The notes: generated by a model from the letters alone, not told the origin. Counted from the stretch's first letter, positions 16,304 through 25,962 are shown. The stretch: DNA of 64,000 nt from Bacilli bacterium (GCA_017617065.1 JAFZWP010000004.1:62001-126000); one strand, 5' to 3'. Translations and numbers: made by a program.

Positions 16304-17407
16304 ATGGTAGCATTTCTTAAAGATTTGTTTAATAGATTTAAACGTGCTAGAGTTGTAACTAAAGCTCTAGTAATCTTTAGCATGCTTTTATGGACATTCC
16401 TTTTATTAATCTGCGTAATTAAAGTGAATTACACTGTTACAACTCCAGGATTTACTAGTAAAGCAAGTGATAGGATTGTAATTAATGATGAAAAATATAA
16501 AGATAATAAAACTGGGCAAATTTATACTTTAGCAGTTTATTCTAAAAATAAAGTATCTTTATTTAGATATATGTTATCTAGTATCAATCCAAAATTTGAT
16601 GTGGATGAATATAATCCTAAAACTGATTTAAGCGATTTAGAAGAACAAGTTCAAGGAACAATAATGATGAACTTAAGTATGACTAAATCAATCATTGCGG
16701 CTTATACTGAAGCTTCTAAAGTTAATAATGAAATAAAAATTGCTTATGAGTTTTGTGGGATGATTGTAGAATCAGTTAGTCATACATATGGGGATAGCCA
16801 ACTAGCAGCTGGTGATATCATTACCCATGTAAAAGGAGAAAAAGTAGAATCAGAAAATCATTTTTGGACCCTATTCAGCCGCGATAATATTGTTAATAAT
16901 AGAATATTAGTAACAGTTAAAAGAGGCGATATTACCAAAGATTTAAATTTATATCTTCATTCAGCTGAAAATGGTGGATATTATGTGGGCTTTAGAACAG
17001 AAGCATACTACGTTATTGATCAAGATAATACATATCCTTCTTACACCATTAATCCAACCTCTACAATCGGACCAAGTGGAGGATTACTCCAAAGCCTAGC
17101 AATATATAACTCACTAATTGGTGAAGATATCACTAAAGGCAAAGTAGTAGTAGGAACGGGAACAATTGAGCTTGTCTATAATGATAATAATTTAGAGTTT
17201 AAAGGTGGCGCAATTGGTGCAATTAAGCAAAAGATCATTACAGCATATGAATGCAATCGTATTAATAATATTGATGTATTCTTTGTAGATTACTTAGATT
17301 ATGATGATGCACTAGATGCTTATAATAATTTTGCTAAAGGAAGCTTTGTTTTAGTTAAAGTAGAAAAGTTTTCGGACATTATTGATTACTTTAAGGAGGT
17401 AAACTAA
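16304..17407 (+). CDS. membrane-anchored PDZ/Lon-like serine protease, YlbL/SepM family
   Basis: A 367-residue protein. A basic N-terminus and one membrane helix (residues about 20-42) are followed by a region with YTVTTPG typical of the family, a PDZ domain (about 145-225, GDIITHVKGEKV), and a Lon-type proteolytic domain (about 245-330). The dyad residues look present: Ser in GPSGG and Lys in GAIKQKIITA. The canonical site is GPSAG, so the Gly-for-Ala change is minor. In Streptococcus SepM processes competence peptide; in Bacillus YlbL acts with CtpA in the SOS response. Substrate here unknown. Confidence 0.85.
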   Translation: MVAFLKDLFNRFKRARVVTKALVIFSMLLWTFLLLICVIKVNYTVTTPGFTSKASDRIVINDEKYKDNKTGQIYTLAVYSKNKVSLFRYMLSSINPKFDVDEYNPKTDLSDLEEQVQGTIMMNLSMTKSIIAAYTEASKVNNEIKIAYEFCGMIVESVSHTYGDSQLAAGDIITHVKGEKVESENHFWTLFSRDNIVNNRILVTVKRGDITKDLNLYLHSAENGGYYVGFRTEAYYVIDQDNTYPSYTINPTSTIGPSGGLLQSLAIYNSLIGEDITKGKVVVGTGTIELVYNDNNLEFKGGAIGAIKQKIITAYECNRINNIDVFFVDYLDYDDALDAYNNFAKGSFVLVKVEKFSDIIDYFKEVN

Positions 17408-17802
17408 TGAATTTACGTTCTCAAGGTAAACAAAATATGAAAGAATATTATGAAATTAAAATGAAGAAGTGGGCTGATTGGATATTATTATTTGAAAGTA
17501 TCGGCTTAACGCTACTATTAATGTTACCTATCATTTTAATGTATATCCAATTATTTTATATATATGGTCGTAATACGATTTCTATCATTATAATTTCATT
17601 TATCGGTTGGTTTATTTTAATGCTACTAAATGGTATCTCTAATGCTTTACAAATAATGTTTGCGAAAGCTACTTATAAAGATAATGAAATAGCTAAAAAA
17701 TTAAATCCAAAAGCAGTATTCTTATATCAAGTAACAAATATTGGCTTTGCAATCTTTACATTAGTAATTATATTCGCATGTCTAATAATGTTTGTGAGGT
17801 AA
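17407..17802 (+). CDS. small membrane protein of unknown function
   Basis: A 131-residue protein with three hydrophobic segments (about residues 22-45, 50-75 and 103-128) and a charged N-terminus. Its ATG overlaps the stop of the protease gene by one base and is preceded by AAGGAGGT, so expression is coupled. It lies just before lspA. No family recognised; a role in the envelope is plausible from the neighbours only. Confidence 0.7.
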   Translation: MNLRSQGKQNMKEYYEIKMKKWADWILLFESIGLTLLLMLPIILMYIQLFYIYGRNTISIIIISFIGWFILMLLNGISNALQIMFAKATYKDNEIAKKLNPKAVFLYQVTNIGFAIFTLVIIFACLIMFVR

Positions 17803-17804
17803 AT

Positions 17805-18425
17805 ATGAATAAATTTATAGATTTATTAAAAAAATATAAACACTATATATTTGCTATTTTGATTATTAGTTGTTTTGTAGCTGTAGATCAAATTACTAAA
17901 TATGTAGTTAAGAGTAATGTACAATATGGACTTAATCCAGGTATAGAAGTAATTAATAAATTCTTTTACATTACTTATTCTGAAAATACAGGAGCCATGA
18001 ATGGTAGTTTTTCGGGTAAACAAGTATTATTAATAATAATTACTCTAATAGCTTTAGGCATATTTATATATCTAGGGAAAGATATTAATTTTACTAAAAG
18101 AAAATTATTTTCTTGGTCTTTATGTTTAATTGTATCAGGAACTGTTGGTAATTTTATTGATAGAATCTTTAATAATGGTGGTGTAGTAGACTTTTTATCA
18201 TTTTATCCATTAGGAATGGGACATGATTGGCCTTTCACTAGACTTTCACTAGATCCATGGCCAACCTTTAATATTGCAGATAGTTTATTAGTAATTGGTG
18301 TTATAGCTTTAATTGTAAACTTATTATTCTTTGAAAAAGAATTATTTGCATCTAAAAAAGATAAAGATAAACCAAATGTTCCTGAAGATGAAATAAAGGA
18401 AGAAGAATCTAATGGAAATAATTAA
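17805..18425 (+). CDS. lspA: lipoprotein signal peptidase (signal peptidase II)
   Basis: A 206-residue aspartyl protease that cleaves lipidated prolipoproteins in the membrane. The start at 17805 follows TGAGGT; an earlier in-frame start at 17778 lies inside the preceding gene. Family signatures are DQITKYVV, NTGAMNG, GTVGNFIDRIF with the first catalytic Asp region (GGVVDFLSF) and FNIADSLLVIG with the second catalytic Asp. There are four membrane helices. The acidic/lysine-rich C-terminal tail of about 30 residues is longer than usual. Followed directly by rluD, as in many Firmicutes. Confidence 0.96.
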   Translation: MNKFIDLLKKYKHYIFAILIISCFVAVDQITKYVVKSNVQYGLNPGIEVINKFFYITYSENTGAMNGSFSGKQVLLIIITLIALGIFIYLGKDINFTKRKLFSWSLCLIVSGTVGNFIDRIFNNGGVVDFLSFYPLGMGHDWPFTRLSLDPWPTFNIADSLLVIGVIALIVNLLFFEKELFASKKDKDKPNVPEDEIKEEESNGNN

Positions 18426-19326
18426 TTTAGTTTATAAATTTGATGGTGAAGCTACACGCCTTGATAAATATTTAGCAAATGAACTTGAAGATGTTACTAG
18501 ATCATATGTCCAAATGTTAATTAAAGATGGACTTGTTTTAGTAAACGGCAAAATAGAAAAAGCTAATTACATTTTAAAAGATAATGATGTTATTGATGTA
18601 ACTATTAAAGATTTAGAAGAAGTTGATATTGTAGCACAAGATATACCACTAGATATTGTTTATGAAGATAGTGATATCATTGTTATTAATAAACCAGCTG
18701 GCATGGTAGTGCACCCTGGAGCTGGTAATTATCAAGATACATTAGTTAATGCTTTAATGTATCACTGCACTGATTTATCAGGGATTAATGGAGAAATTAG
18801 AGCAGGTATCGTACACAGAATCGATAAAGATACATCTGGGCTATTAGTGGCTTGTAAAAATGATTTTGCCCATCGCAATTTAAGCATTCAATTTTCGGAA
18901 AAGAAAGTTACTAAAAAATATATTGCTATTTGTAGTGGAGTAATTAGTCACAATTTAGGTAGAATTGATGCGCCTCTTGCTCGTGACCCTAAGTCTCGTC
19001 AACAAATGTCGGTTCAAGAGGGTGGAAAGAGTGCTATTACTAATTTTAAAGTTATTGAAAGATTTAAAAAACATACTTTAATTGAAGTATTATTAGAGAC
19101 TGGTAGAACTCATCAAATAAGAGTTCATATGAAATATATTGGTTATCCAATTGTCGGGGATCCAATTTATGGATATAGATCAGAAATTGATCCAGATCAC
19201 GGCCAATATTTACATGCGAAAGAATTATCATTTTATCATCCAAGAACGGGAAAACTTTTAAGCTTTAGTGCACCACTTCCTGATTATTTTGAAAAGAAAT
19301 TAGAAGAGTTAAGAAAAGAAGAATAA
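18412..19326 (+). CDS. rluD: 23S rRNA pseudouridine synthase, RluD family
   Basis: A 304-residue enzyme isomerising uridines in large-subunit rRNA. It has an N-terminal S4 RNA-binding domain (residues about 15-75, RLDKYLANEL, DGLVLVNGK) and a catalytic domain with the active-site Asp in GIVHRIDKDTSGLLV; GRTHQIRVHMKYIGYPIVGD is also typical. The start overlaps lspA by 14 bp. Exact target position (RluD or RluC/YlyB type) cannot be fixed by eye; next to lspA it corresponds to Bacillus YlyB. Confidence 0.93.
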   Translation: MEIINLVYKFDGEATRLDKYLANELEDVTRSYVQMLIKDGLVLVNGKIEKANYILKDNDVIDVTIKDLEEVDIVAQDIPLDIVYEDSDIIVINKPAGMVVHPGAGNYQDTLVNALMYHCTDLSGINGEIRAGIVHRIDKDTSGLLVACKNDFAHRNLSIQFSEKKVTKKYIAICSGVISHNLGRIDAPLARDPKSRQQMSVQEGGKSAITNFKVIERFKKHTLIEVLLETGRTHQIRVHMKYIGYPIVGDPIYGYRSEIDPDHGQYLHAKELSFYHPRTGKLLSFSAPLPDYFEKKLEELRKEE

Positions 19327-19348
19327 ATACATAGTAAAGGAATACATT

Positions 19349-20530
19349 ATGCAATCTTTTGAATTAATCGCTTTACATAAATCACTATATTATAATGATC
19401 CATCACTATTTTTATTTACTCCAGGAAGAGTTAATTTAATAGGTGAACATATTGATTATAATGGTGGTCTAGTTTTACCTTTTGCGATAACTAAAGGTAC
19501 ATATTTATTAGTATCTAAAAGAAATGATAAGATAATAAACTGTTATTCTAAAAATTTTGATAATTTAGGAATAATTAGTTTTAATATCGATTCTTATGAA
19601 AAAGGATCTAACTGGGCTGATTTTGTAAAGGGTGCAATTTATGAATTAAATAAATTAGGATATAAACTACCTTTTGGCTTAGATTTAACATTTTTAGGTA
19701 CTATCCCAACATCATCTGGTTTATCAAGTAGTGCTAGTTTAGAAGTATTAATATTTAATTGTTTTAAACAAATTTATAATATTGATATTAGTGATGAAAA
19801 AATAGCTTTACTTAGTCAAGCAATAGAACATGATTATATTGGAGTTAACTGCGGAATAATGGACCAATTCATTATATCTTGTGCAAAAGATAATTCTGTA
19901 ATGTTACTAAACTGTGCTAATTTAGAACATTCATATTCTAAATTTGAATTAGGTGATTATCGAATTCTAATTATGAATAGTTGTAAAAAAAGAGATTTAG
20001 CATCTAGTAAATATAATGAAAGACTAAATGAATGTAAGTGGGCATTAGAAATAGTAAATAAGTATTATAAAGTTAATGATCTATGTAGCCTAAAGTTTAC
20101 AGACTTAATTCATATAAAAGATAAATTTGAAGATGATGTAATATTTAGAAGAGCTCTTCATTGCGTAAGTGAAATGGCTAGAGTAAAAGATTGTTATGAT
20201 GCGTTACAAAATAATGATTTAGAACTAGTTGGTAAACTACTTAATCAAAGTCACGAATCTTTAAAGAATAATTATGAAGTATCATGCATAGAACTAGATA
20301 CTTTAGTAGAAGCAGCATTAAGTCAACCTGATTGCTTAGGTGCTAGAATGACGGGTGCTGGCTTTGGCGGTTGTGCAATTGCAATCATTAATAAAGATAG
20401 AGTAAATGATGCCATTAAAGATATAAAGAATAAGTATTTAGAAGTAATTGGTCATGAATGTGAAGTGTATGTAGCAAGAGTTGCTGGTAATACAAGAATA
20501 TTAAATTTAGGAGAAGATTATGAATTATAA
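19349..20530 (+). CDS. galK: galactokinase
   Basis: A 393-residue GHMP kinase that phosphorylates galactose to galactose-1-phosphate (Leloir pathway). The signature GRVNLIGEHIDYNGGLVLPF, the ATP-binding loop PTSSGLSSSASLEV, the catalytic-region CGIMDQF and the C-terminal TGAGFGGCAIAI are all visible. Length is normal. AAAGGA precedes the ATG. It overlaps galT by 11 bp. Placing galKT inside a housekeeping run without its own visible promoter suggests constitutive co-expression. Confidence 0.96.
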   Translation: MQSFELIALHKSLYYNDPSLFLFTPGRVNLIGEHIDYNGGLVLPFAITKGTYLLVSKRNDKIINCYSKNFDNLGIISFNIDSYEKGSNWADFVKGAIYELNKLGYKLPFGLDLTFLGTIPTSSGLSSSASLEVLIFNCFKQIYNIDISDEKIALLSQAIEHDYIGVNCGIMDQFIISCAKDNSVMLLNCANLEHSYSKFELGDYRILIMNSCKKRDLASSKYNERLNECKWALEIVNKYYKVNDLCSLKFTDLIHIKDKFEDDVIFRRALHCVSEMARVKDCYDALQNNDLELVGKLLNQSHESLKNNYEVSCIELDTLVEAALSQPDCLGARMTGAGFGGCAIAIINKDRVNDAIKDIKNKYLEVIGHECEVYVARVAGNTRILNLGEDYEL

Positions 20531-22007
20531 TGAATTAATTAATAATTTAATCGATTATGGGATTGATAATCACTTAATTACCGAACTTGATAGTATTTAT
20601 ATCGGTAATTTAGTAATTGATTTGATTAAAGAAAAAGAATTTAATCGTGTTGAAAAACATAATTATCCCGCATTACCAGTTATTTTAAAAGGTTTATGCG
20701 ATATAGCATGCGCTAAAGGATTAATTGAAGATACAATTACTGATTATGATTTATTTGATACACGTATTATGGGGTTTTTAACTCCTCATCCATCAGTTGT
20801 TTATAAAAACTTCTTAGAACAGCTTAAGATTAGTTATGTGTATGCTACTGATTATTTTTATGATGTATCGCTTAAATCTAATTACATTAGAAAAGATCGT
20901 ATCGATAAAAACATTTGTTATAAAGCTGATACTAAATATGGTAAGTTAGATATTACTATTAACTTATCAAAACCAGAAAAGAGCCTAAAAGAAATAGAAG
21001 CAGCAAGACTTGCTCCGCAAAATGGTTATCCTAAATGTTTATTGTGTAAAGAGAATATGGGATTTGCGGGGACTGCGACTCATCCTGCCCGTCAAAATTT
21101 AAGATTAATTCCACTTAAATTAAATGGTGAGAATTGGTATATGCAATATTCTCCATATACATATTATAATGAGCATACAATTATATTAAATGAGAATCAT
21201 TTCCCAATGCGTGCTAATTCCTCTACAATTCTTGCATTAGTTGATTTTATTGATCAATTTCCTCATTATTTCATGGGATCTAATGCTGGTATTCCAATTG
21301 CTGGTGGTTCAATCTTGTCACATGACCATTTCCAAGGTGGAAGATACCGCTTTGCAATGTTTGATGCGAAAGATTTAAAAGAAATTAAGATAAAAGATTA
21401 TGATGATGTTCATATAACATATGTAAACTGGCCAATGGATGTTATTAGACTTAGAACTAATAATAGAAAACAATTAATCGATTTAGCAATTTATATTATG
21501 GATATGTGGACTGAATATGAAGATATAGAACATGAGATTTATGCTTATACAAATGGAATCAGACATAATGCAGTTACACCAATTGCTAGATTTGAAAATG
21601 GCACATATGTTTTGGATTTAGTTTTAAGAAATAATAGAACTAGCGAGGAATTCCCTGAAGGAATATTCCATCCAAATAGAAGCTTACATCACATCAAGAA
21701 AGAAAACATTGGCTTAATCGAAGTGGCAGGCTTAGCAGTCCTACCTGGTAGATTAAAAGATGAATTAGAACCAATTAAAGATGCTTTAATTGATAACTCT
21801 AAAGCTAACTTAATTGATCCAAAACATTATGAATGGTTCTTAGAATTAAAAGATAAATATCAAAATGTAAAACTAGATGAAGTTGAGAAAATTGTAAGAT
21901 ACGAAGTTGCGAATAAATTTATGCAAGTTTTAGAATGCTGCTCGGTATTTAGATATGGAGATAGAGAACAAAACTTTGATAGATTTATTGAATATTTAAA
22001 TATGTAA
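20520..22007 (+). CDS. galT: galactose-1-phosphate uridylyltransferase, class II (Firmicute type)
   Basis: A 495-residue enzyme exchanging UMP between UDP-glucose and galactose-1-phosphate. The length and sequence fit the Firmicute class II form, not the 350-residue E. coli form. The active-site-like block is GGSILSHDHFQGGRY at about residues 260-275, and CLLCKENMGFAG lies upstream. The start overlaps galK. No UDP-glucose 4-epimerase gene is in the window. Confidence 0.95.
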   Translation: MNYNELINNLIDYGIDNHLITELDSIYIGNLVIDLIKEKEFNRVEKHNYPALPVILKGLCDIACAKGLIEDTITDYDLFDTRIMGFLTPHPSVVYKNFLEQLKISYVYATDYFYDVSLKSNYIRKDRIDKNICYKADTKYGKLDITINLSKPEKSLKEIEAARLAPQNGYPKCLLCKENMGFAGTATHPARQNLRLIPLKLNGENWYMQYSPYTYYNEHTIILNENHFPMRANSSTILALVDFIDQFPHYFMGSNAGIPIAGGSILSHDHFQGGRYRFAMFDAKDLKEIKIKDYDDVHITYVNWPMDVIRLRTNNRKQLIDLAIYIMDMWTEYEDIEHEIYAYTNGIRHNAVTPIARFENGTYVLDLVLRNNRTSEEFPEGIFHPNRSLHHIKKENIGLIEVAGLAVLPGRLKDELEPIKDALIDNSKANLIDPKHYEWFLELKDKYQNVKLDEVEKIVRYEVANKFMQVLECCSVFRYGDREQNFDRFIEYLNM

Positions 22008-22049
22008 TTAATATCGATAAAACATATCCTGCATATTAAAAAAGAGAAT

Positions 22050-22298
22050 ATGATCATGAATATAAAATTTAATATGTTGTTGAGTATAGCAATTTTGCCT
22101 AAACTTATAGAAATTATTATAGAAAAAGAGCATATGGATGAGATTGTAGCTATTGAACAATTATATAATTCAAAATTATATGAATTATTAGCTGACGAAG
22201 ATACATGGGTATGGCATTATAGTCCTTTGATGCTTTATACTATGTGGAAGAGTGAAAAAGAAACTGGAGAAATTGAGTTTCCGGAGGGCCAATCATGA
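22050..22298 (+). CDS. small hypothetical protein upstream of DUF3791-like gene
   Basis: An 82-residue soluble protein. Two starts are possible; the ATG at 22056 has better spacing from AGAGA. The second half reads SKLYELLADEDTWVWHYSP followed by LMLYTMWKSEKETGEIEFP. I recall this small family as being encoded beside DUF3791 genes in Clostridia-like genomes, but I cannot confirm it. It overlaps the next gene by 4 bp (ATGA). The pair is probably one module. Confidence 0.65.
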   Translation: MIMNIKFNMLLSIAILPKLIEIIIEKEHMDEIVAIEQLYNSKLYELLADEDTWVWHYSPLMLYTMWKSEKETGEIEFPEGQS

Positions 22299-22501
22299 GT
22301 AAAGAATTACCATTCATTATTCTATGTTTAGAGGAATATAAGAACAATAAAAACCTTAATGGAAAAGAAATCATAGAATTGTTTAATAAGTATGATGTTT
22401 TTAATTATATTAAATCGTTTTATGAAGCTTTACATACTACAGGAACAAAATATATTGTAAATGATATTGATTTATACATTAAATCAAAACAAATAGCATA
22501 A
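22295..22501 (+). CDS. DUF3791-like small protein
   Basis: A 68-residue protein containing ILCLEEYKNN, NGKEIIELFNKYDVF, and SFYEALHTTGTKYIVNDIDL, which match my memory of DUF3791 (short alpha-helical proteins in small gene cassettes of Firmicutes, sometimes considered toxin-antitoxin-like). GGAGG precedes the start and it overlaps the upstream gene by 4 bp. A partner such as DUF3990 is not seen. Function unknown. Confidence 0.7.
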   Translation: MSKELPFIILCLEEYKNNKNLNGKEIIELFNKYDVFNYIKSFYEALHTTGTKYIVNDIDLYIKSKQIA

Positions 22502-22519
22502 TACTAAGAGGTGACATAT

Positions 22520-23527
22520 TTGGAATTAAACATACAACTTATACAAATAGGAAAACTAAATAATCTTTCTCATGAAAGATCCATAATTGGTCCTAATAAT
22601 CGCTATTTAAATTTGATTGTGGAACTAATTGGTTATGAATTTATCATTATCGAAGGTAAGATTGAAATAGATAATAGAGCTAGTAGTGAAGCTAAAGAGA
22701 AATTACTTAAATTTATCGATGTAATTGAGAAACTACTAGATAATAATATGACTTTAGGTGAAAGAGAATTAATTAATATTTATGAATCAGTTAATTCAAA
22801 TAATATTAATGATTTACTTGAAGTATATTTAAAGAAAGAATTAGTAACTACTTTATCTAATGGTAAACCAATCTATGCCAAGACAATCAATCAAATTAAT
22901 TATTTAAGATCATTAGAATCTAGTGATATTATATTCGCGGTAGGACCCGCGGGAACTGGTAAAACATTTTTAGGAGTATGTTATGCATCTAAACTACTTA
23001 AAACTGGTATGTGTAAAAAAATAGTACTTGTTAGACCAGTGGTAGAAGCAGGGGAAAAATTAGGATTTTTACCTGGTGACTTAAAAGAAAAGATTGATCC
23101 ATATTTAGTGCCATTATATGATTGTCTAGATGATTGTTTTGGTAAAGAACATGTTACTAAATTAATGGAAAAAGGAGCAATCGAAGTATGTCCACTTGCT
23201 TATATGAGAGGAAGAACTCTAGATAACTCAGTTATCATTTTAGATGAAGCTCAAAATGCCACAACATCCCAAATGAAGATGTTTTTAACTAGACTTGGTT
23301 TTAATTCTAAGATGATTATAACTGGTGATATCACCCAAATTGACCTTCCATATAATGCTAAATCAGGATTAGTAGAAGCATTTGAATTATTAAGTAACAT
23401 TAAAGGTATTTCTATGTGTAAGTTTGATAAGAGTGATGTTATGAGACATCCACTTGTTTATAAGATTGTAGCTAAATATGAAAAGAACTTTTTAGATGAT
23501 TTAAAGGGCATTAAAGATGAAGATTAG
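22520..23527 (+). CDS. phoH: PhoH-like ATPase
   Basis: A 335-residue P-loop ATPase of the PhoH family, linked to RNA metabolism and ribosome maturation together with YbeY. I prefer a TTG start at 22520, since AGAGGTG ends six bases upstream; the alternative GTG at 22511 lies inside that site. Walker A GPAGTGKTFLG at about residue 143, VVRP-type block VLVRPVVEAGEKLGFLPG, and Walker B ILDEAQNAT are clear. The N-terminal region of about 110 residues is KH-like in position. ybeY overlaps the 3' end, the usual order. Confidence 0.93.
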   Translation: MELNIQLIQIGKLNNLSHERSIIGPNNRYLNLIVELIGYEFIIIEGKIEIDNRASSEAKEKLLKFIDVIEKLLDNNMTLGERELINIYESVNSNNINDLLEVYLKKELVTTLSNGKPIYAKTINQINYLRSLESSDIIFAVGPAGTGKTFLGVCYASKLLKTGMCKKIVLVRPVVEAGEKLGFLPGDLKEKIDPYLVPLYDCLDDCFGKEHVTKLMEKGAIEVCPLAYMRGRTLDNSVIILDEAQNATTSQMKMFLTRLGFNSKMIITGDITQIDLPYNAKSGLVEAFELLSNIKGISMCKFDKSDVMRHPLVYKIVAKYEKNFLDDLKGIKDED

Positions 23528-23945
23528 AATTATTGAAGAATATGATGTATCTAATATTAAAGATTTAGATGTAAAGCTTGCTAAAAAAGCTTTAATTAAA
23601 GCCTTTAAGAAAAGATTTCATACAAAAGATAATGCTACAGTAATTCTTGTAGATGAAAAAAGAATCCAAGAAATCAATAGAGATTATCGAAAAATAGATA
23701 AAGTAACAGATGTAATTAGTTTTGAAGAGCATGATGAAGCTGGCTATATGGGTGAAATATTTATTTGTATACCTAAAGCAATCCTTCAAGCTAATGAATA
23801 TAATCATAGTTTGCAAAGAGAATTTACATTTTTAATGTGTCATGGACTTCTACATTTACATGGATATGATCATTTAAATGAAGAAGATGAAAAAGAAATG
23901 TTTAGCATTCAAGATGAAATAATGGATAATATAATTAAAAGATAG
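23517..23945 (+). CDS. ybeY: endoribonuclease YbeY (rRNA maturation)
   Basis: A 142-residue zinc-dependent RNase involved in 16S rRNA 3'-end maturation and ribosome quality control. The zinc motif HGLLHLHGYDH (H3xH5xH) is at about residues 108-118. TDVISFEE and GEIFIC are family features. It overlaps the PhoH gene by 11 bp. Confidence 0.96.
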   Translation: MKIRIIEEYDVSNIKDLDVKLAKKALIKAFKKRFHTKDNATVILVDEKRIQEINRDYRKIDKVTDVISFEEHDEAGYMGEIFICIPKAILQANEYNHSLQREFTFLMCHGLLHLHGYDHLNEEDEKEMFSIQDEIMDNIIKR

Positions 23946-23953
23946 AGGTAATT

Positions 23954-24361
23954 ATGAAAGATTTTGAAAAAATGTATGAAGTTGCTTTAGCAAATTTTAA
24001 TAATGCTTATGCACCTTATTCACACTTTAAAGTAGGAGCGTGCGTTCTACTTAAAAATGGTGAAATGATTGGTGGATGTAACGTAGAAAATGCTTCATAT
24101 GGTTTATGCATTTGTGCAGAAAGAAATGCTTTATTCCAAACTATTGCAAAAGGATATACAAAAGCAGATATTGTTAGTTTAGTTGTTTTAACCGATACAG
24201 CAAGACCTGGAAGTCCTTGTGGAGCATGTAGACAAGTAATGAGTGAATTAATGAATAAAGATGCTAAAGTATATTTAACTAACCTTAATAAAGATGTTTT
24301 AGTTATGACAGTAAGCGAATTATTACCTTATGCTTTTGAAGAAAGTGATTTAAATGTTTAA
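23954..24361 (+). CDS. cdd: cytidine deaminase
   Basis: A 135-residue zinc enzyme deaminating cytidine and deoxycytidine to uridines (pyrimidine salvage). It has NAYAPYSHFKVGACV, the catalytic CAERNALF and the zinc ligands PCGACRQVM. AGAGGT precedes the ATG. It lies between ybeY and era as in Bacillus (dgkA is missing here) and overlaps era by 8 bp. Functionally related to uraA and comEB in this window. Confidence 0.96.
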   Translation: MKDFEKMYEVALANFNNAYAPYSHFKVGACVLLKNGEMIGGCNVENASYGLCICAERNALFQTIAKGYTKADIVSLVVLTDTARPGSPCGACRQVMSELMNKDAKVYLTNLNKDVLVMTVSELLPYAFEESDLNV

Positions 24362-25244
24362 AAGCGGATTTGTATCTATAATCGGTAGGCCTAATGTTGG
24401 TAAATCAACATTTCTAAATTATTGTTTAGGTCAAAAAGTATCCATTATTAGTCCTAAACCCCAAACTACTAGAAATATCATTAATGGCATTTATACAACT
24501 GAAGATGCCCAAATCATATTTATTGATACACCTGGTATTCATAAACCAAAACATGAACTAGGTGAATATATGAATAAGCAAGCATTTAGAAGTATTAAAG
24601 ATGTAGATTTAGTCTTATTATTATTTGATGGAACTACTGATTTTGGAACAGGTGACGAATTTGTTTTAAAAATGCTTTCTAAGATTGATGCCAATGCTAT
24701 TTTAGTAGTTAATAAAATGGATTTAGTTAAAGATAAAGATAAACTATCAGAAAATGTAGCTAAACTAAATGCTAATTATAAATTTATTGATACATTTTAC
24801 ATTAGTGCTTTAAACGGGGATAATGTGGATGAATTATTAAAAGGAATAATTGCTAATCTTGAAGAAGGACCAATGTATTATCCTAAAGATCAAGTATCAG
24901 ATCATCCAGAAAAGTTTATCATTTCTGAGATTATTAGAGAAAAGATTCTTTTAAAAACTCAAGAAGAAGTTCCTCATAGTGTAGCAGTTGTTACTGAAGA
25001 AGTTAAACATATTGATGGACTTTTAAATGTTAGGGCTACGATAATTGTGGAAAGAGCTAGCCAAAAGAAAATAATCATTGGTGCCGGTGGCAAAATGATT
25101 AAAGAAATTGGTACTTTAGCTCGTCAAAATATTGAAAAAGTTGTTGGAGAAAAACTATATCTTGATTTATGGGTTAAAATAATCCCTGATTGGCGTGATA
25201 GAGAATCGGAAATTAGAAAGTTAGGATATACATTAGATAAATAA
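24354..25244 (+). CDS. era: GTPase Era (30S ribosome assembly)
   Basis: A 296-residue GTPase that binds 16S rRNA near its 3' end. G1 GRPNVGKST, G2 region with TTRN, G3 DTPGIHKP, and G4 NKMD are visible. The C-terminal KH domain includes VERASQKKIIIGAGGKMIKE. Length is normal. The start overlaps cdd by 8 bp and recO begins 1 bp downstream. Confidence 0.97.
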   Translation: MFKSGFVSIIGRPNVGKSTFLNYCLGQKVSIISPKPQTTRNIINGIYTTEDAQIIFIDTPGIHKPKHELGEYMNKQAFRSIKDVDLVLLLFDGTTDFGTGDEFVLKMLSKIDANAILVVNKMDLVKDKDKLSENVAKLNANYKFIDTFYISALNGDNVDELLKGIIANLEEGPMYYPKDQVSDHPEKFIISEIIREKILLKTQEEVPHSVAVVTEEVKHIDGLLNVRATIIVERASQKKIIIGAGGKMIKEIGTLARQNIEKVVGEKLYLDLWVKIIPDWRDRESEIRKLGYTLDK

Positions 25245-25245
25245 A

Positions 25246-25962
25246 ATGATTGAAAACGAAGGAATTGTAATTAAATCAATTGATTATGGTGATAGTAATA
25301 AAATTATCACCCTTTTTACAATTTCTGGACTTAAAAGCTTAAATGTAAGAGGTGCTCAAAAACCTTCTAGTCATACATTTAATTTCGCAAAAGAATTCAT
25401 TTTACTTAAGTATGAAGATAGAGGTAAATATTTAATCGGTGGTAAAGTAGAAAATTATTATACTAATATTATTAATAACATTGATTTAACTAAATCTGCT
25501 TTACGTATATTTGAATTAATTAATGCTTTAGTAGAACATATTAATAATAATGAAATAGCATATGAATTCTTAAAACAATGCTTAGATTTAATTAATAATA
25601 ATGCAGATCATAAATTAATAGAATTAATTTTTAGAATTAAGTTTTTATATTTAATTGGTTTAGCTCCTAATTTTAATTCTTGTGTTAATTGTGGATCAAA
25701 AGAAGAATTAGCATATTTTTCTTTATTTGATGGCGGTATGAAATGTAATAATTGTAAAAACATTATGGATTATCATTTAACAAAAGAAGAATTAGATTTA
25801 TTTAGAATATTATATTTAGTTAAATTAGATAAACTGATCGAAAACATTGATCAAATTAAATACAATTATGATGATTTAAATAAAGTTTTAAATATGTTTT
25901 ATAGTCATTTCTTAGGATTTGAAAGTAACGTAGAAAAGATTTATAAAAAAATAAATAATTAA
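25246..25962 (+). CDS. recO: DNA repair protein RecO
   Basis: A 238-residue mediator that loads RecA in the RecFOR pathway. It has an N-terminal OB-fold (ENEGIVIKSIDYGDSNKIITLFT begins the chain; residues 1-80) and a zinc-binding pair CVNCGS and CNNC at about 145 and 166. The start lies 1 bp after era with no strong ribosome site, suggesting coupling. Last gene of the run begun at hisS. Confidence 0.93.
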   Translation: MIENEGIVIKSIDYGDSNKIITLFTISGLKSLNVRGAQKPSSHTFNFAKEFILLKYEDRGKYLIGGKVENYYTNIINNIDLTKSALRIFELINALVEHINNNEIAYEFLKQCLDLINNNADHKLIELIFRIKFLYLIGLAPNFNSCVNCGSKEELAYFSLFDGGMKCNNCKNIMDYHLTKEELDLFRILYLVKLDKLIENIDQIKYNYDDLNKVLNMFYSHFLGFESNVEKIYKKINN

